In this document: positions 53,100 to 60,737 of the stretch, piece by piece
How the letters are laid out: each line of letters starts with the position of its first letter
How positions within the stretch are numbered: position 1 is the first letter of the stretch
NCBI RefSeq assembly: GCF_003001905.1
Contig: NZ_PVNE01000001.1
Coordinates: forward strand, 62,001 to 126,000
Source of the DNA: Planifilum fimeticola
GTDB taxonomy: Bacteria > Bacillota > Bacilli > Thermoactinomycetales > DSM-44946
Length of the DNA: 64,000 nt
Direction: 5' to 3'
Translations under genes and position numbers: made by a program
The notes under the pieces: model-generated
Database searches by the model: none
What the model was told of the DNA's origin: nothing
What the model saw: only the letters and a program-made list of their open reading frames with translations

Positions 53100-55751
53100 C
53101 TATTCCTTCTCACCCTCCAAAATCTCCACGTATCCGTTGGTTCCATCGACGCGGACATATTGGCCATCCTTCAGAATTCGGGTCGCATCCTTCACGCTGA
53201 CCACGGCCGGGATGCCATATTCGCGGGCGACAACGGATCCGTGGGTCATCATCCCTCCCACTTCCGTCACGAGGGCCTTGGCCGAATGAAACAGGGGCGT
53301 CCAACCCGGATCCGTGTAAGGAGCAACCAGAATTTCCCCTTTGTTCAGTTTCCCGTCCTCCAGCCGGCAGACGACTCTGACATACCCCTCCGCAACGCCC
53401 GAGGAGGCGGGAATGCCGGTCAAAGCGCCGGGAGGTGCCTTGTCGCTTACGAAATCCGCCGAAAAGGTTTCCCCTTCGCTGGTGATGACCAGGGGAGGAT
53501 ACAGTTTCCGGTATATTTCCTCCGATGCTTTGCGCGAGCAAATGCGCTTTCGGGCTTCATCCTTGTTCAGGCGGCTCTCCAGAAGGGAGATCAATTCCTC
53601 CAGCGTCAAATAATAGACATCCTCCGTCTGATCGAGAATTCCTTTTACAACAAGGGCCTTTGCTTCCTCCAGAATGGTTTCCCTGTAAAGCCCCAGGTAG
53701 CGGATGATGATGTATTTGGGCAGTTCCCGGATTCCCACGGTGTTTCGATACATTGCGATGAGCCGGGCCAGCTTCTTGGCTTTCCGGGTTCCGCCCCGCG
53801 TCGCCTTCACCCGCTGAAGCAGGGACCGGATCGCCTCCTGGGCCTGCTTCTCTCCACGTTTGAATTTTTCCCGGTGCTCCCCGGGGGCATTGCTTTTCAG
53901 ATGGCTGAGAATGGAAGGGACGAGCATGGTGGGAGCTTCCCTGTAGCGGACCCGGGTGATATCGATCTCGCCCGGCGCCCGCATCCCGAATTTCTCCATA
54001 AACTCGTCCAATTTTTTCCGAAACGCTCCGCCGCCCTCCACTTCGCTCAATCCCTCGTAAAAGGTGCGGTCCTCCGCCCGCTCCAGATAGCGGATCACTT
54101 CGGGATGGGGCCTTGCCGCATCGGCCAAATCGCCGATCGCCAGCCCCATCTCGCTGGTGATGTTGCCGGGAGGAGATTTTTCAATGGAGGAATCCCATTC
54201 TTCCCCCAACCATTTTTTGATTTTTTTCTTGAGTACCGCCATGGCGATGAATCCGGCATAGGTTAAGGCGATCGGATCGATCATCGCGTCAAAAATGTTG
54301 TGACGCCGGATCAACCGGATCCGTTCCGCTCCGGAACGCGCAAGCAGCTCCTGCTTTACCCGGTCCAGTTCCTGCTCGAAGGCGGTCAAAGCTATCCTTG
54401 CGGCAAGTTCCGGCTCTTCCCAATACCAGACCTGGATCAGCCGCAAGATCGCTTTCCGGTAGATGGACAAAATGTCTTTCATAGTCGAGAGCGCTTCCCG
54501 CCACACGCCCCGCTTCGGCGCCAGACGTTTGAAATCTTCGCTTTGAACCACTTTTTTCAGCGCGAACAGATTGTCGTCCACAACCGTGCTACTCAGGATC
54601 TTGCGCTGGACAGGTTTCAGGAACAGAAGGCTGGAACAATCCCAAAAGGGCCGTCCCCCCGCTTCCGTCAACCGGAACATGGTGATGTCTTCGGGAGCAA
54701 GCGACAAAAAAACGGAGATCCCGAGGGGTTTCATGTAATCGGTCATCATTTGGGAGTGACCGACCGAAAGATAGACCCGGTATTCGCCCTTCTTGCCGGA
54801 AGGCACGGGATAGAGGGACGTGACGGGCCGGCTTTGGAGGATGTAGATGTCATTCCCTTCCAAACACCACTCCACATCCTGTTCGGAACCGTAATGCTTT
54901 TCGATCCTTCGACCCAATGCCGCCAGCTCCCGAATCTTCGGGTCCGGAAGCGCCTGTTTTTGCCGAAGTTCGGAGGGCAGTTCCCGGACTTCGGTTCCGC
55001 CCCCGGCAACGGCATAGACTCCTTTATCCTTATTTGCAATTTGTTTTTCAATGATTTCTTCATCCCGCACCTTGTACAGATCGGCGGTCACAATGCCCGA
55101 AACCAGCCCCTCACCCAGTCCGAACCCGGCCTCGATGGAAACGGTGCGCCGATGTCCCGTCACCGGATCCGCGGTAAACATGATTCCGGACACTTCGGGA
55201 TAAACCATCCGTTGAACGATAACAGACAAGGATACGGATTTGTGATCGAACCCGTTCCTGATGCGGTACACGATGCCCCGGTCCGTAAACAGGGAAGCCC
55301 AGCACTTTTTGACCGCTTCCAGGAGCTGCTCTTCCCCCTGGACGTTCAGATAGGTTTCCTGTTGCCCCGCGAAAGAAGCGGCGGGCAAATCTTCGGCGGT
55401 GGCGCTGGACCGTACCGCGAAGGCATGATCCGTGCCCAATCGGGTCCAAGCCTGAAGAATCGACTCCCTGATCGGGGTCGGAATGGTGACGGACCGAATG
55501 CCCTCACGGATCTTTTGCGCCAAGGCGCAAATCTCATCCAGCTGATCCGGCTGCAACCGGTTCAGCTCGTTCAGCCATCGTTCCATTTCCTGCAATTCAT
55601 CCGTTATGCGGCGGTAAGCCGCTGTCGTGACGCAAAAACCGGGAGGTACCGGCAAGCCCGCCTTGGCCATTTCCCCCAGATTGGCGCCTTTCCCACCTAC
55701 ATGCGGCAAGCTGTGACGGTCGATTTCCTCAAATTGCAGAACATACTTCAT
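53100..55751 (-). CDS. rph: Rifampin phosphotransferase / PEP synthase family protein
   Basis: An 883-residue dikinase with an N-terminal ATP-grasp domain (GGKGANLGEMAKAGLPVPPGF, FAVRSSATAEDLPAASFAGQ), a middle helical domain and a C-terminal swivelling His domain (H837 in GGMMTHGSVVAREYGIPAVV). The three-domain order, length and lack of the PEP-binding TIM barrel fit rifampin phosphotransferases, which transfer the beta-phosphate of ATP to rifamycins; EYRVYLSVGHSQMMTDYMKPLG matches their middle domain. Annotations as phosphoenolpyruvate synthase are common for this family. It is preceded by a c-di-AMP riboswitch and terminator, so transcription should stop when c-di-AMP is high. Confidence 0.86.
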   Translation of the reverse strand: MKYVLQFEEIDRHSLPHVGGKGANLGEMAKAGLPVPPGFCVTTAAYRRITDELQEMERWLNELNRLQPDQLDEICALAQKIREGIRSVTIPTPIRESILQAWTRLGTDHAFAVRSSATAEDLPAASFAGQQETYLNVQGEEQLLEAVKKCWASLFTDRGIVYRIRNGFDHKSVSLSVIVQRMVYPEVSGIMFTADPVTGHRRTVSIEAGFGLGEGLVSGIVTADLYKVRDEEIIEKQIANKDKGVYAVAGGGTEVRELPSELRQKQALPDPKIRELAALGRRIEKHYGSEQDVEWCLEGNDIYILQSRPVTSLYPVPSGKKGEYRVYLSVGHSQMMTDYMKPLGISVFLSLAPEDITMFRLTEAGGRPFWDCSSLLFLKPVQRKILSSTVVDDNLFALKKVVQSEDFKRLAPKRGVWREALSTMKDILSIYRKAILRLIQVWYWEEPELAARIALTAFEQELDRVKQELLARSGAERIRLIRRHNIFDAMIDPIALTYAGFIAMAVLKKKIKKWLGEEWDSSIEKSPPGNITSEMGLAIGDLADAARPHPEVIRYLERAEDRTFYEGLSEVEGGGAFRKKLDEFMEKFGMRAPGEIDITRVRYREAPTMLVPSILSHLKSNAPGEHREKFKRGEKQAQEAIRSLLQRVKATRGGTRKAKKLARLIAMYRNTVGIRELPKYIIIRYLGLYRETILEEAKALVVKGILDQTEDVYYLTLEELISLLESRLNKDEARKRICSRKASEEIYRKLYPPLVITSEGETFSADFVSDKAPPGALTGIPASSGVAEGYVRVVCRLEDGKLNKGEILVAPYTDPGWTPLFHSAKALVTEVGGMMTHGSVVAREYGIPAVVSVKDATRILKDGQYVRVDGTNGYVEILEGEKE

Positions 55752-55846
55752 TTTTCCACGTTCCTTTCCGAAAAAATGAAGTCAAGCTTGCTGAGGCTGA
55801 GCTTCGCAAAGGATAAAAACCCTACCGACCGCCACTTTGCCGGATC

Positions 55847-55881
55847 GAAAAAGCCGCGGGAAGGAAGGCTTCCTGCGGCTT
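55847..55881 (-). terminator. Riboswitch-controlled terminator upstream of rph
   Basis: On the minus strand 13-bp arms AAGCCGCAGGAAG/CTTCCCGCGGCTT (one mismatch) are followed by TTTTC. It lies between the aptamer and the gene. Confidence 0.8.
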
Positions 55882-55937
55882 TGTGAACACCACGAATCAA
55901 ACCGTGGCACAGCACGACAATCCCCTCCCTCTCAAAA

Positions 55938-56077
55938 CGCTTACGAGGTTAGCTGACGGATTCGGGTGCTGAGAGTCACCCTACCTGGACGAATCCAGGA
56001 TTCACCCCGTGCGGCTCACAGAAAAGGCTATGAGCCGCGAGTGGTTCCCCCGCTCCCAAAGTGGGATTCAGCGATTG
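55938..56077 (-). ncRNA. Cyclic di-AMP riboswitch (ydaO-yuaA type)
   Basis: Read on the minus strand, the conserved blocks appear in order: AATCGCTGAATCCC, GGAGCGGGGGAACCA, CGGGGTGAATC, AGGGTGACTCTCAGCACCC, GAATCCGTCAGCTAACCTCG and closing TAAGCG. The outer CGCT/AGCG pairing closes the aptamer. These are the hallmarks of the ydaO class, which binds c-di-AMP and usually switches genes off. It is followed by a terminator and the rph gene. Confidence 0.93.
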
Positions 56078-56108
56078 GAATGGAAATGATTATTTGGTTT
56101 GTGGTCTC

Positions 56109-56138
56109 ATCTTACTCCCCGTGCCGCTTGGATGTCAA
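56109..56138 (-). promoter_or_regulatory. Promoter of the riboswitch-rph transcript
   Basis: On the minus strand TTGACA (56138-56133) and TAAGAT (56114-56109) have an 18-base spacer. The aptamer begins about 25 bases downstream of the expected start. Confidence 0.75.
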
Positions 56139-56166
56139 TGGATCGGAAAAGATCGCCTTACCCGCC

Positions 56167-57402
56167 TCAATGGGCGGAGCTGACCCGTTTCTGAGGGACC
56201 GATTGTTCCCGTTTGGGGGTCGTCGGCCGGTTCAATCCCGTCTTGACCCACCAGGCCCCGAACAGAAGGAGGCCCGCGGTCACCAGGAAGAGCCCCCGGA
56301 TATCAATCCACACCGTCAAAAAGCCGCCCACGATCGGCCCCATCATGTTACCCAGAAATATGGCGCTGGAATTGTAACCGTAGACGGTGCTTTCTTTCCC
56401 CGCCGGGGCATGATGCCTGACCAGTGCATGGAGGGACGGCAAAAGTCCTCCCATGCACAGCCCCAGGAGGAAGCGAAGAACCAGCAGTTGCCAGACGGAG
56501 GTGACGAAGGCGTGGGGGATAAAGAAGAGGGCCGCGGCGATCATCGCGTAAACCATGACCCGTTCCGACCCGATCCGGTCCCCCAACCGCCCCAGGAAGG
56601 GAGAGGCCATCATGTTGGCCATGCCGGTCACCGCCGTCACCAAGCCGGCGAAAAAGGCGATATATCCCCCCGGGGCTCCCAGCCGCTCAACATAAAGGGG
56701 CATCTGGGGCTGCGGCCCCAGCATGGCGAACTGAAGCAGAAACCCTGCGGCAAACAGGATGAGCAAGGTGCGCTGATGCAAAATAAAGGATCCGTCGGCG
56801 AAAAAGCCGGCGGATTGGCTCTTTTCTTCCGGCAATTTCTCCTCCTTGACGAAAAACAGCACCACCAGGGTGGCGATGCCCAGCAACGTTCCCGTCAGGT
56901 AAAAAATCATGCGAAAGCCGATCAATTCGGCGAGGGCTCCTCCGATAAAGGGGCCCATGATCGACCCGGCGACGCCTCCCGACTGGAGCATCCCCAGGGC
57001 GTAACCGACGCGCTCCCGCGGCGTGTTGGTAGCCACCAAGGAAATGGAAGCCGGAACAAAACCGGAGATGGTCCCGTTGAGCAGGCGCAGCAACAGCAGC
57101 TGCAGCGGCGAAGTGGCCAATCCGGTCAAGATCATCACCACGGACATGCCGAAGCCGGAGCGCAGCACCATGATTTTTCTTCCCTTTTTGTCGGCCAGGC
57201 TGCCCCAGACAGGCGCCATCACAAAGGCGGACAGGAAGTTGATACCGAAGATCAACCCTGCCCACATCTGGTTTTTTTCCGGATCTGTCACGCCCATTTC
57301 CTGCAAATAAAGGGGCAAAAAGGGGATGATCATCGTCATGGCTCCCATGACGAGGAATTGGGACCCCATCAGAATGTACAGGTTCCGACGCCACAGTTCC
57401 AT
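56167..57402 (-). CDS. MFS multidrug-type efflux transporter
   Basis: A 411-residue permease with twelve hydrophobic segments. The MFS motif A is seen as GSLADKKGRK after helix 2 and GRLGDRIGSERV in the second half; motif C (GPFIGGALAELIG) after helix 5 indicates a drug/H+ antiporter. A palindrome at 57450-57468, 48 bases upstream of the start, may be a repressor site. It lies upstream of the riboswitch promoter on the same strand. Confidence 0.87.
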   Translation of the reverse strand: MELWRRNLYILMGSQFLVMGAMTMIIPFLPLYLQEMGVTDPEKNQMWAGLIFGINFLSAFVMAPVWGSLADKKGRKIMVLRSGFGMSVVMILTGLATSPLQLLLLRLLNGTISGFVPASISLVATNTPRERVGYALGMLQSGGVAGSIMGPFIGGALAELIGFRMIFYLTGTLLGIATLVVLFFVKEEKLPEEKSQSAGFFADGSFILHQRTLLILFAAGFLLQFAMLGPQPQMPLYVERLGAPGGYIAFFAGLVTAVTGMANMMASPFLGRLGDRIGSERVMVYAMIAAALFFIPHAFVTSVWQLLVLRFLLGLCMGGLLPSLHALVRHHAPAGKESTVYGYNSSAIFLGNMMGPIVGGFLTVWIDIRGLFLVTAGLLLFGAWWVKTGLNRPTTPKREQSVPQKRVSSAH

Positions 57403-57449
57403 AACCGCTCCCTCAACTCCTCTCCCTGTCTCTCTTTCTTTCCCGCGGT

Positions 57450-57468
57450 TATTTCGTAAAACGAAATA
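57450..57468. promoter_or_regulatory. Palindromic operator candidate of the MFS gene
   Basis: TATTTCGT-AAA-ACGAAATA is a perfect dyad with 8-bp arms, of the type bound by MarR- or TetR-family repressors. It lies 48 bases upstream of the MFS start. Confidence 0.6.
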
Positions 57469-57470
57469 TC

Positions 57471-57505
57471 AAAAGAAAAAAGTTGCCCGCTTTGAACCGG
57501 GCAAC
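57471..57505 (-). terminator. Terminator of the ylbG gene
   Basis: On the minus strand, stem GTTGCCCG/CGGGCAAC is followed by TTTTTTCTTTTG. It lies 25 bases past the ylbG stop. Confidence 0.85.
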
Positions 57506-57529
57506 GGGGTGATAAAAATCCGGCGTCCA

Positions 57530-57790
57530 TTAGGCTCGGCGATGCAATCCCAACGGCTTGGAGGCGATTTCCATCGCCAACTCCCGCCGGAGAGAGCGTT
57601 CCACCCGCGTAACAAAAGGCATCCGTTCGATCCGCTCAATCATTTGGTCCGCTTTTTTTCCGTCGATATACAGATAAACGTATTTCAGACGCTTCGAGAT
57701 ATAGTGAATGTTCCCCAGACGTCCCAAGGAGCGAGCTGCCTTCAAATCCTTCACCCAAACAGCCAAACCCAGCCGTTCTGTGATTTTCAT
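57530..57790 (-). CDS. ylbG: YlbG family protein (DUF2129)
   Basis: An 86-residue protein. LAVWVKDLKAARSLGRLGNIHYISKRLKYVYLYID matches YlbG, a small conserved Bacilli protein of unknown function that lies next to ylbF in Bacillus, as it does here apart from one inserted gene. AAAGGAG precedes ATG 57790. Confidence 0.9.
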   Translation of the reverse strand: MKITERLGLAVWVKDLKAARSLGRLGNIHYISKRLKYVYLYIDGKKADQMIERIERMPFVTRVERSLRRELAMEIASKPLGLHRRA

Positions 57791-58037
57791 TCTTCGCAGC
57801 TCCTTTAGCCTTTTGCATGTCAAAGATCGGATCACGGATCCCCTTCCCGGAGAATCGAGAAGAACAATCCATAATCTATAATATCATTCATGGATTTCCA
57901 TATCAACCGCGGTGCCCAAGCTTCCCGACACGACAAGCAGGATCAAAATATGGTAAAATGTGTGCAATTCCGGATAAGCAAACTGCGAAGAAGGGAGTGA
58001 AGGGCGGCTTTGACGCCCACGCCCGGTGCTGGAGAAA

Positions 58038-58349
58038 ATGTTGTCCTCATTGATCAAGCGGGTTCAGCGCTTATGCCCGGATCTTTCCATCGAACATCGA
58101 AGATATGTCGGAATCGATTTTCTATACGTTAGACCACCGACAGCGGCGGTCAAGGCGAGCTTTGAGTCAACAGCCCGCGAGCAGGCGGACAAGATGGTGC
58201 TTGGAACCCCATTGTTTTACGAATGCCATTTCGTCCGCACGGCGACCGACCGGCTGGTCTACCGGTTCCGATTCCGCGTTCCCGACCGGAAGAGCTTTTG
58301 CTGCGGGAATCAATGTTCCGACTGCGTCCTGCTGCGGCCGAAGGGGTGA
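58038..58349 (+). CDS. Hypothetical protein
   Basis: A 103-residue protein, positively charged, with CCGNQCSDC near the C-terminus that could bind metal. It does not match a family I know. GGAG lies three to four bases before ATG 58038, an earlier TTG or CTG start is possible. It is oriented against ylbF and ylbG and inserted between them; its stop is three bases from that of ylbF. Confidence 0.55.
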   Translation: MLSSLIKRVQRLCPDLSIEHRRYVGIDFLYVRPPTAAVKASFESTAREQADKMVLGTPLFYECHFVRTATDRLVYRFRFRVPDRKSFCCGNQCSDCVLLRPKG

Positions 58350-58352
58350 ACT

Positions 58353-58772
58353 TCAACCCGAGCAGTTCCGCCTTTTGATCGGACGCGGGTCATTGACCGG
58401 AACCCGGACCGATTCGGACACCGCGTGTGCGATGGTTCGGCTCACCTCGTTGAGCAGCCGATCCAGCTGCTCCTCCGCCTCCAGAAATTCCGCAATCAAC
58501 GGATGCCGGGCCATCTTCTCCTGAAACGACTCGGCTTCCTCCTTGGCCGCATGGTAATCCGGATGGAAATGGCCAAACCGCTGGGCTTCCTCAAACTTCT
58601 CCTTCTTCCGACGGAATTCCCCGATGAGCCGCCGGACTTCCGGATCCGCATCCAGGCGCTCCTTCAGTTGAAGATAACGCTTCACTTCCTCCGATTCGTT
58701 GATCCGGTCAGCCAGTTGATAAGCCTCCATCAAAATTTCGGCCATGTCGAGCGATTTTGTCTGTGCTCCCAT
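58353..58772 (-). CDS. ylbF: YlbF family protein
   Basis: A 139-residue helical protein of the YlbF/YmcA group. In Bacillus, YlbF with YmcA and YaaT supports RNase Y-dependent mRNA processing and affects competence, biofilm and sporulation. ILMEAYQLADRINESEEVKRYLQLKERL and the central FEEAQRFGHFHPDY are characteristic. ATG 58772 has GGGAGG upstream. Confidence 0.88.
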   Translation of the reverse strand: MGAQTKSLDMAEILMEAYQLADRINESEEVKRYLQLKERLDADPEVRRLIGEFRRKKEKFEEAQRFGHFHPDYHAAKEEAESFQEKMARHPLIAEFLEAEEQLDRLLNEVSRTIAHAVSESVRVPVNDPRPIKRRNCSG

Positions 58773-58865
58773 CGATGCCGACCTCCCAACTGCATTGTAA
58801 CACAAAATGAAAAGCCGTATCCGATGTAACGAAGGAGGTGGGCAAAAGAGCCGGCCTCGACGAAG

Positions 58866-60737
58866 CTATTCCGGCAACCGGATCTGCACGCCCCCGATCC
58901 GGCTGAGTTCGATCCGGACCCTCCGCCCGCCGTCCACTCCCTCCATCGTCCAGGATCCTTCCCGGTTTTCCAGCTGCCGGGGGATGAGTTGACGGACCGT
59001 TCCGTCCTTCTCCTTCACCCGGAGTTCCAGGCGCAACTGTATCGCCTTGCGCACCATATCCTGCACCGTGGCTGGGTGATAGGAACGGATGGCCGACGTC
59101 CACATCCGGGGGAGGTTGCGCGCCCCGGGCACCGCCTCGGTCAGGTCCGGATAACGGTTTTCCACCGTAAAGCCCTCCGGTTCCGCATCTCCTTCGCCCC
59201 TCTCCTCGGTATCGGTCCCGGGCTTCCTCGGCTTCACCTCTTGCCGCGGCGGAAACCCCAGTTTTTTCAAACGATCGCGGAGCTCTTCCTCCCGGTTTGC
59301 ATCGGCGATCAGCACCCGGCGTCCAACCCGTTCCGCGATCAACTCCCCGAGCTCGGGGATGAGCTCCAATTCATCGATCAGCTCCTCGTCATCCCCTTCC
59401 ACCAGGAGCGCATGGCGAAGCGAGATCCGCCCGACCCGCCGGCACCACTCCCGGATTCCGGCCGTCACGTTGGCGGGAATCCCGCCTCCGGCCAGCTGCT
59501 CCAGGAGGGCGATCATCTCCTCCTCCGCCATCCCTCTTTCCCTGGCCCTTCCCACGGAATCCGCCCCGATCCGGTACACCAGGAAGTGATCCCCTCCGGC
59601 ATAGTCGGCAAAACGGGCGAGCTGCCACCGCTTATCCAGCGGAAAAAAGGGTGGAATCAGCACCTCGAAATCGGGCTGGACCATCCCGGTCTCCTCCGCC
59701 GCTGCGCGACAAACCGCCGGGGCAAAGGGGGTCCAGCGCCACAAAATCCCCTGGGGGGAAGAGGCCAGCTCGATCCATCCCAGGCGGCAAAGCGGCTTCA
59801 ACCAGTGACGCACCAACGCTTCCCCTTGGATCCGCCCCCCGCTCTTACCGGCCAGCGATGCCCATTCTTTCAACAGGGTGGAAACCGCCACCCATTCTTC
59901 GCTGCGATGCGCTTCCATCAACCGCACCAAAGCATCCCAATCCGGCCGGCCCTCCAGCAGGCGAAACCGGGTCAAATCGTACAGCCGTCGAAGCCTCTCT
60001 TCCCAGGAGAGCGACAGCCAGGAATCGAGGCGAGCGGGATCCACCTCCAGGGCACCCCCGCGTTCACGAACCAGCCCCTGAAGGCGGGCCAGGTCCCGCA
60101 CCAACCGGACCGAGGCCGGCTCCTGCCGGTCCGCCCAAGGCGTTTCCCTGAACTCCTCTTCCCACTCTTCCATTTCGGACGACAGCTTCTTCCACCAGCG
60201 GCGGTGAACCCCTCCATCCCGGGGCAGGGGAATCCGTTCCCGATCGCACAACACCAAAAAATGAAAAAGAGCGTGCCACACCCCGCGGCCGCCCGCTTCC
60301 CGGGAATCGATGCGTCCCGTCGCCGGCGGGAGCAATGGGGACCCCTTTCTGTTCACATTCAGCCAAGCGGTGCGAACCTCGGAAGGGCACCAGTAAACCG
60401 TCTCCCCCCACCTCCGGCGAAGACCGTAGAGGAAGCCCCAACGACGAAGACGTACCAGCGCAATCCGGAACCGGGACGGGGAAACGGGAAGGATGCTTTC
60501 CCGCTCCCTCAGCTTGCTTTCGGCACACACTCCTTCCCCCACTTGGAACAGGAAGAAATCCATCCCTTCCCGCTCCGCCGGATCCATCCGTCGGACGAAG
60601 GAACGAAGGTGAGCGGGATCGGTCAGCCGCCGGGCCAGCGTTTCGGGCTCCGCTTCCCGCAGACCGTGATGGGCGGCAATGCGAAGGCGAACTTCCGGGG
60701 AAAGGGATGTCAGGCAGCTAATCAGCGAAGGATACAT
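58866..60737 (-). CDS. Helicase-associated protein (XPB/Ssl2 N-terminal-like, Helicase_C_3)
   Basis: A 623-residue protein with no intact helicase motifs. The C-terminal part (LVYRIGADSVGRARERGMAEEEMIALLEQLAGGGIPANV, then DLTEAVPGARNLPRMWTSAIRSYHPATVQDMVRKAIQLRLEL) matches the Helicase_C_3/XPB-associated domain in bacteria. ATG 60737 has GGGAGGG and overlaps the end of the XPB-type helicase gene by 20 bases. A partner or regulator of that helicase is the likely role. Confidence 0.78.
   Translation of the reverse strand: MYPSLISCLTSLSPEVRLRIAAHHGLREAEPETLARRLTDPAHLRSFVRRMDPAEREGMDFFLFQVGEGVCAESKLRERESILPVSPSRFRIALVRLRRWGFLYGLRRRWGETVYWCPSEVRTAWLNVNRKGSPLLPPATGRIDSREAGGRGVWHALFHFLVLCDRERIPLPRDGGVHRRWWKKLSSEMEEWEEEFRETPWADRQEPASVRLVRDLARLQGLVRERGGALEVDPARLDSWLSLSWEERLRRLYDLTRFRLLEGRPDWDALVRLMEAHRSEEWVAVSTLLKEWASLAGKSGGRIQGEALVRHWLKPLCRLGWIELASSPQGILWRWTPFAPAVCRAAAEETGMVQPDFEVLIPPFFPLDKRWQLARFADYAGGDHFLVYRIGADSVGRARERGMAEEEMIALLEQLAGGGIPANVTAGIREWCRRVGRISLRHALLVEGDDEELIDELELIPELGELIAERVGRRVLIADANREEELRDRLKKLGFPPRQEVKPRKPGTDTEERGEGDAEPEGFTVENRYPDLTEAVPGARNLPRMWTSAIRSYHPATVQDMVRKAIQLRLELRVKEKDGTVRQLIPRQLENREGSWTMEGVDGGRRVRIELSRIGGVQIRLPE

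Noticed and set aside
53100-55751. Classical phosphoenolpyruvate synthase PpsA
   Set aside because: The C-terminus lacks the PEP-binding TIM barrel with its catalytic Cys; length and middle domain fit the rifampin phosphotransferase group. The name PEP synthase is kept only as a family label.
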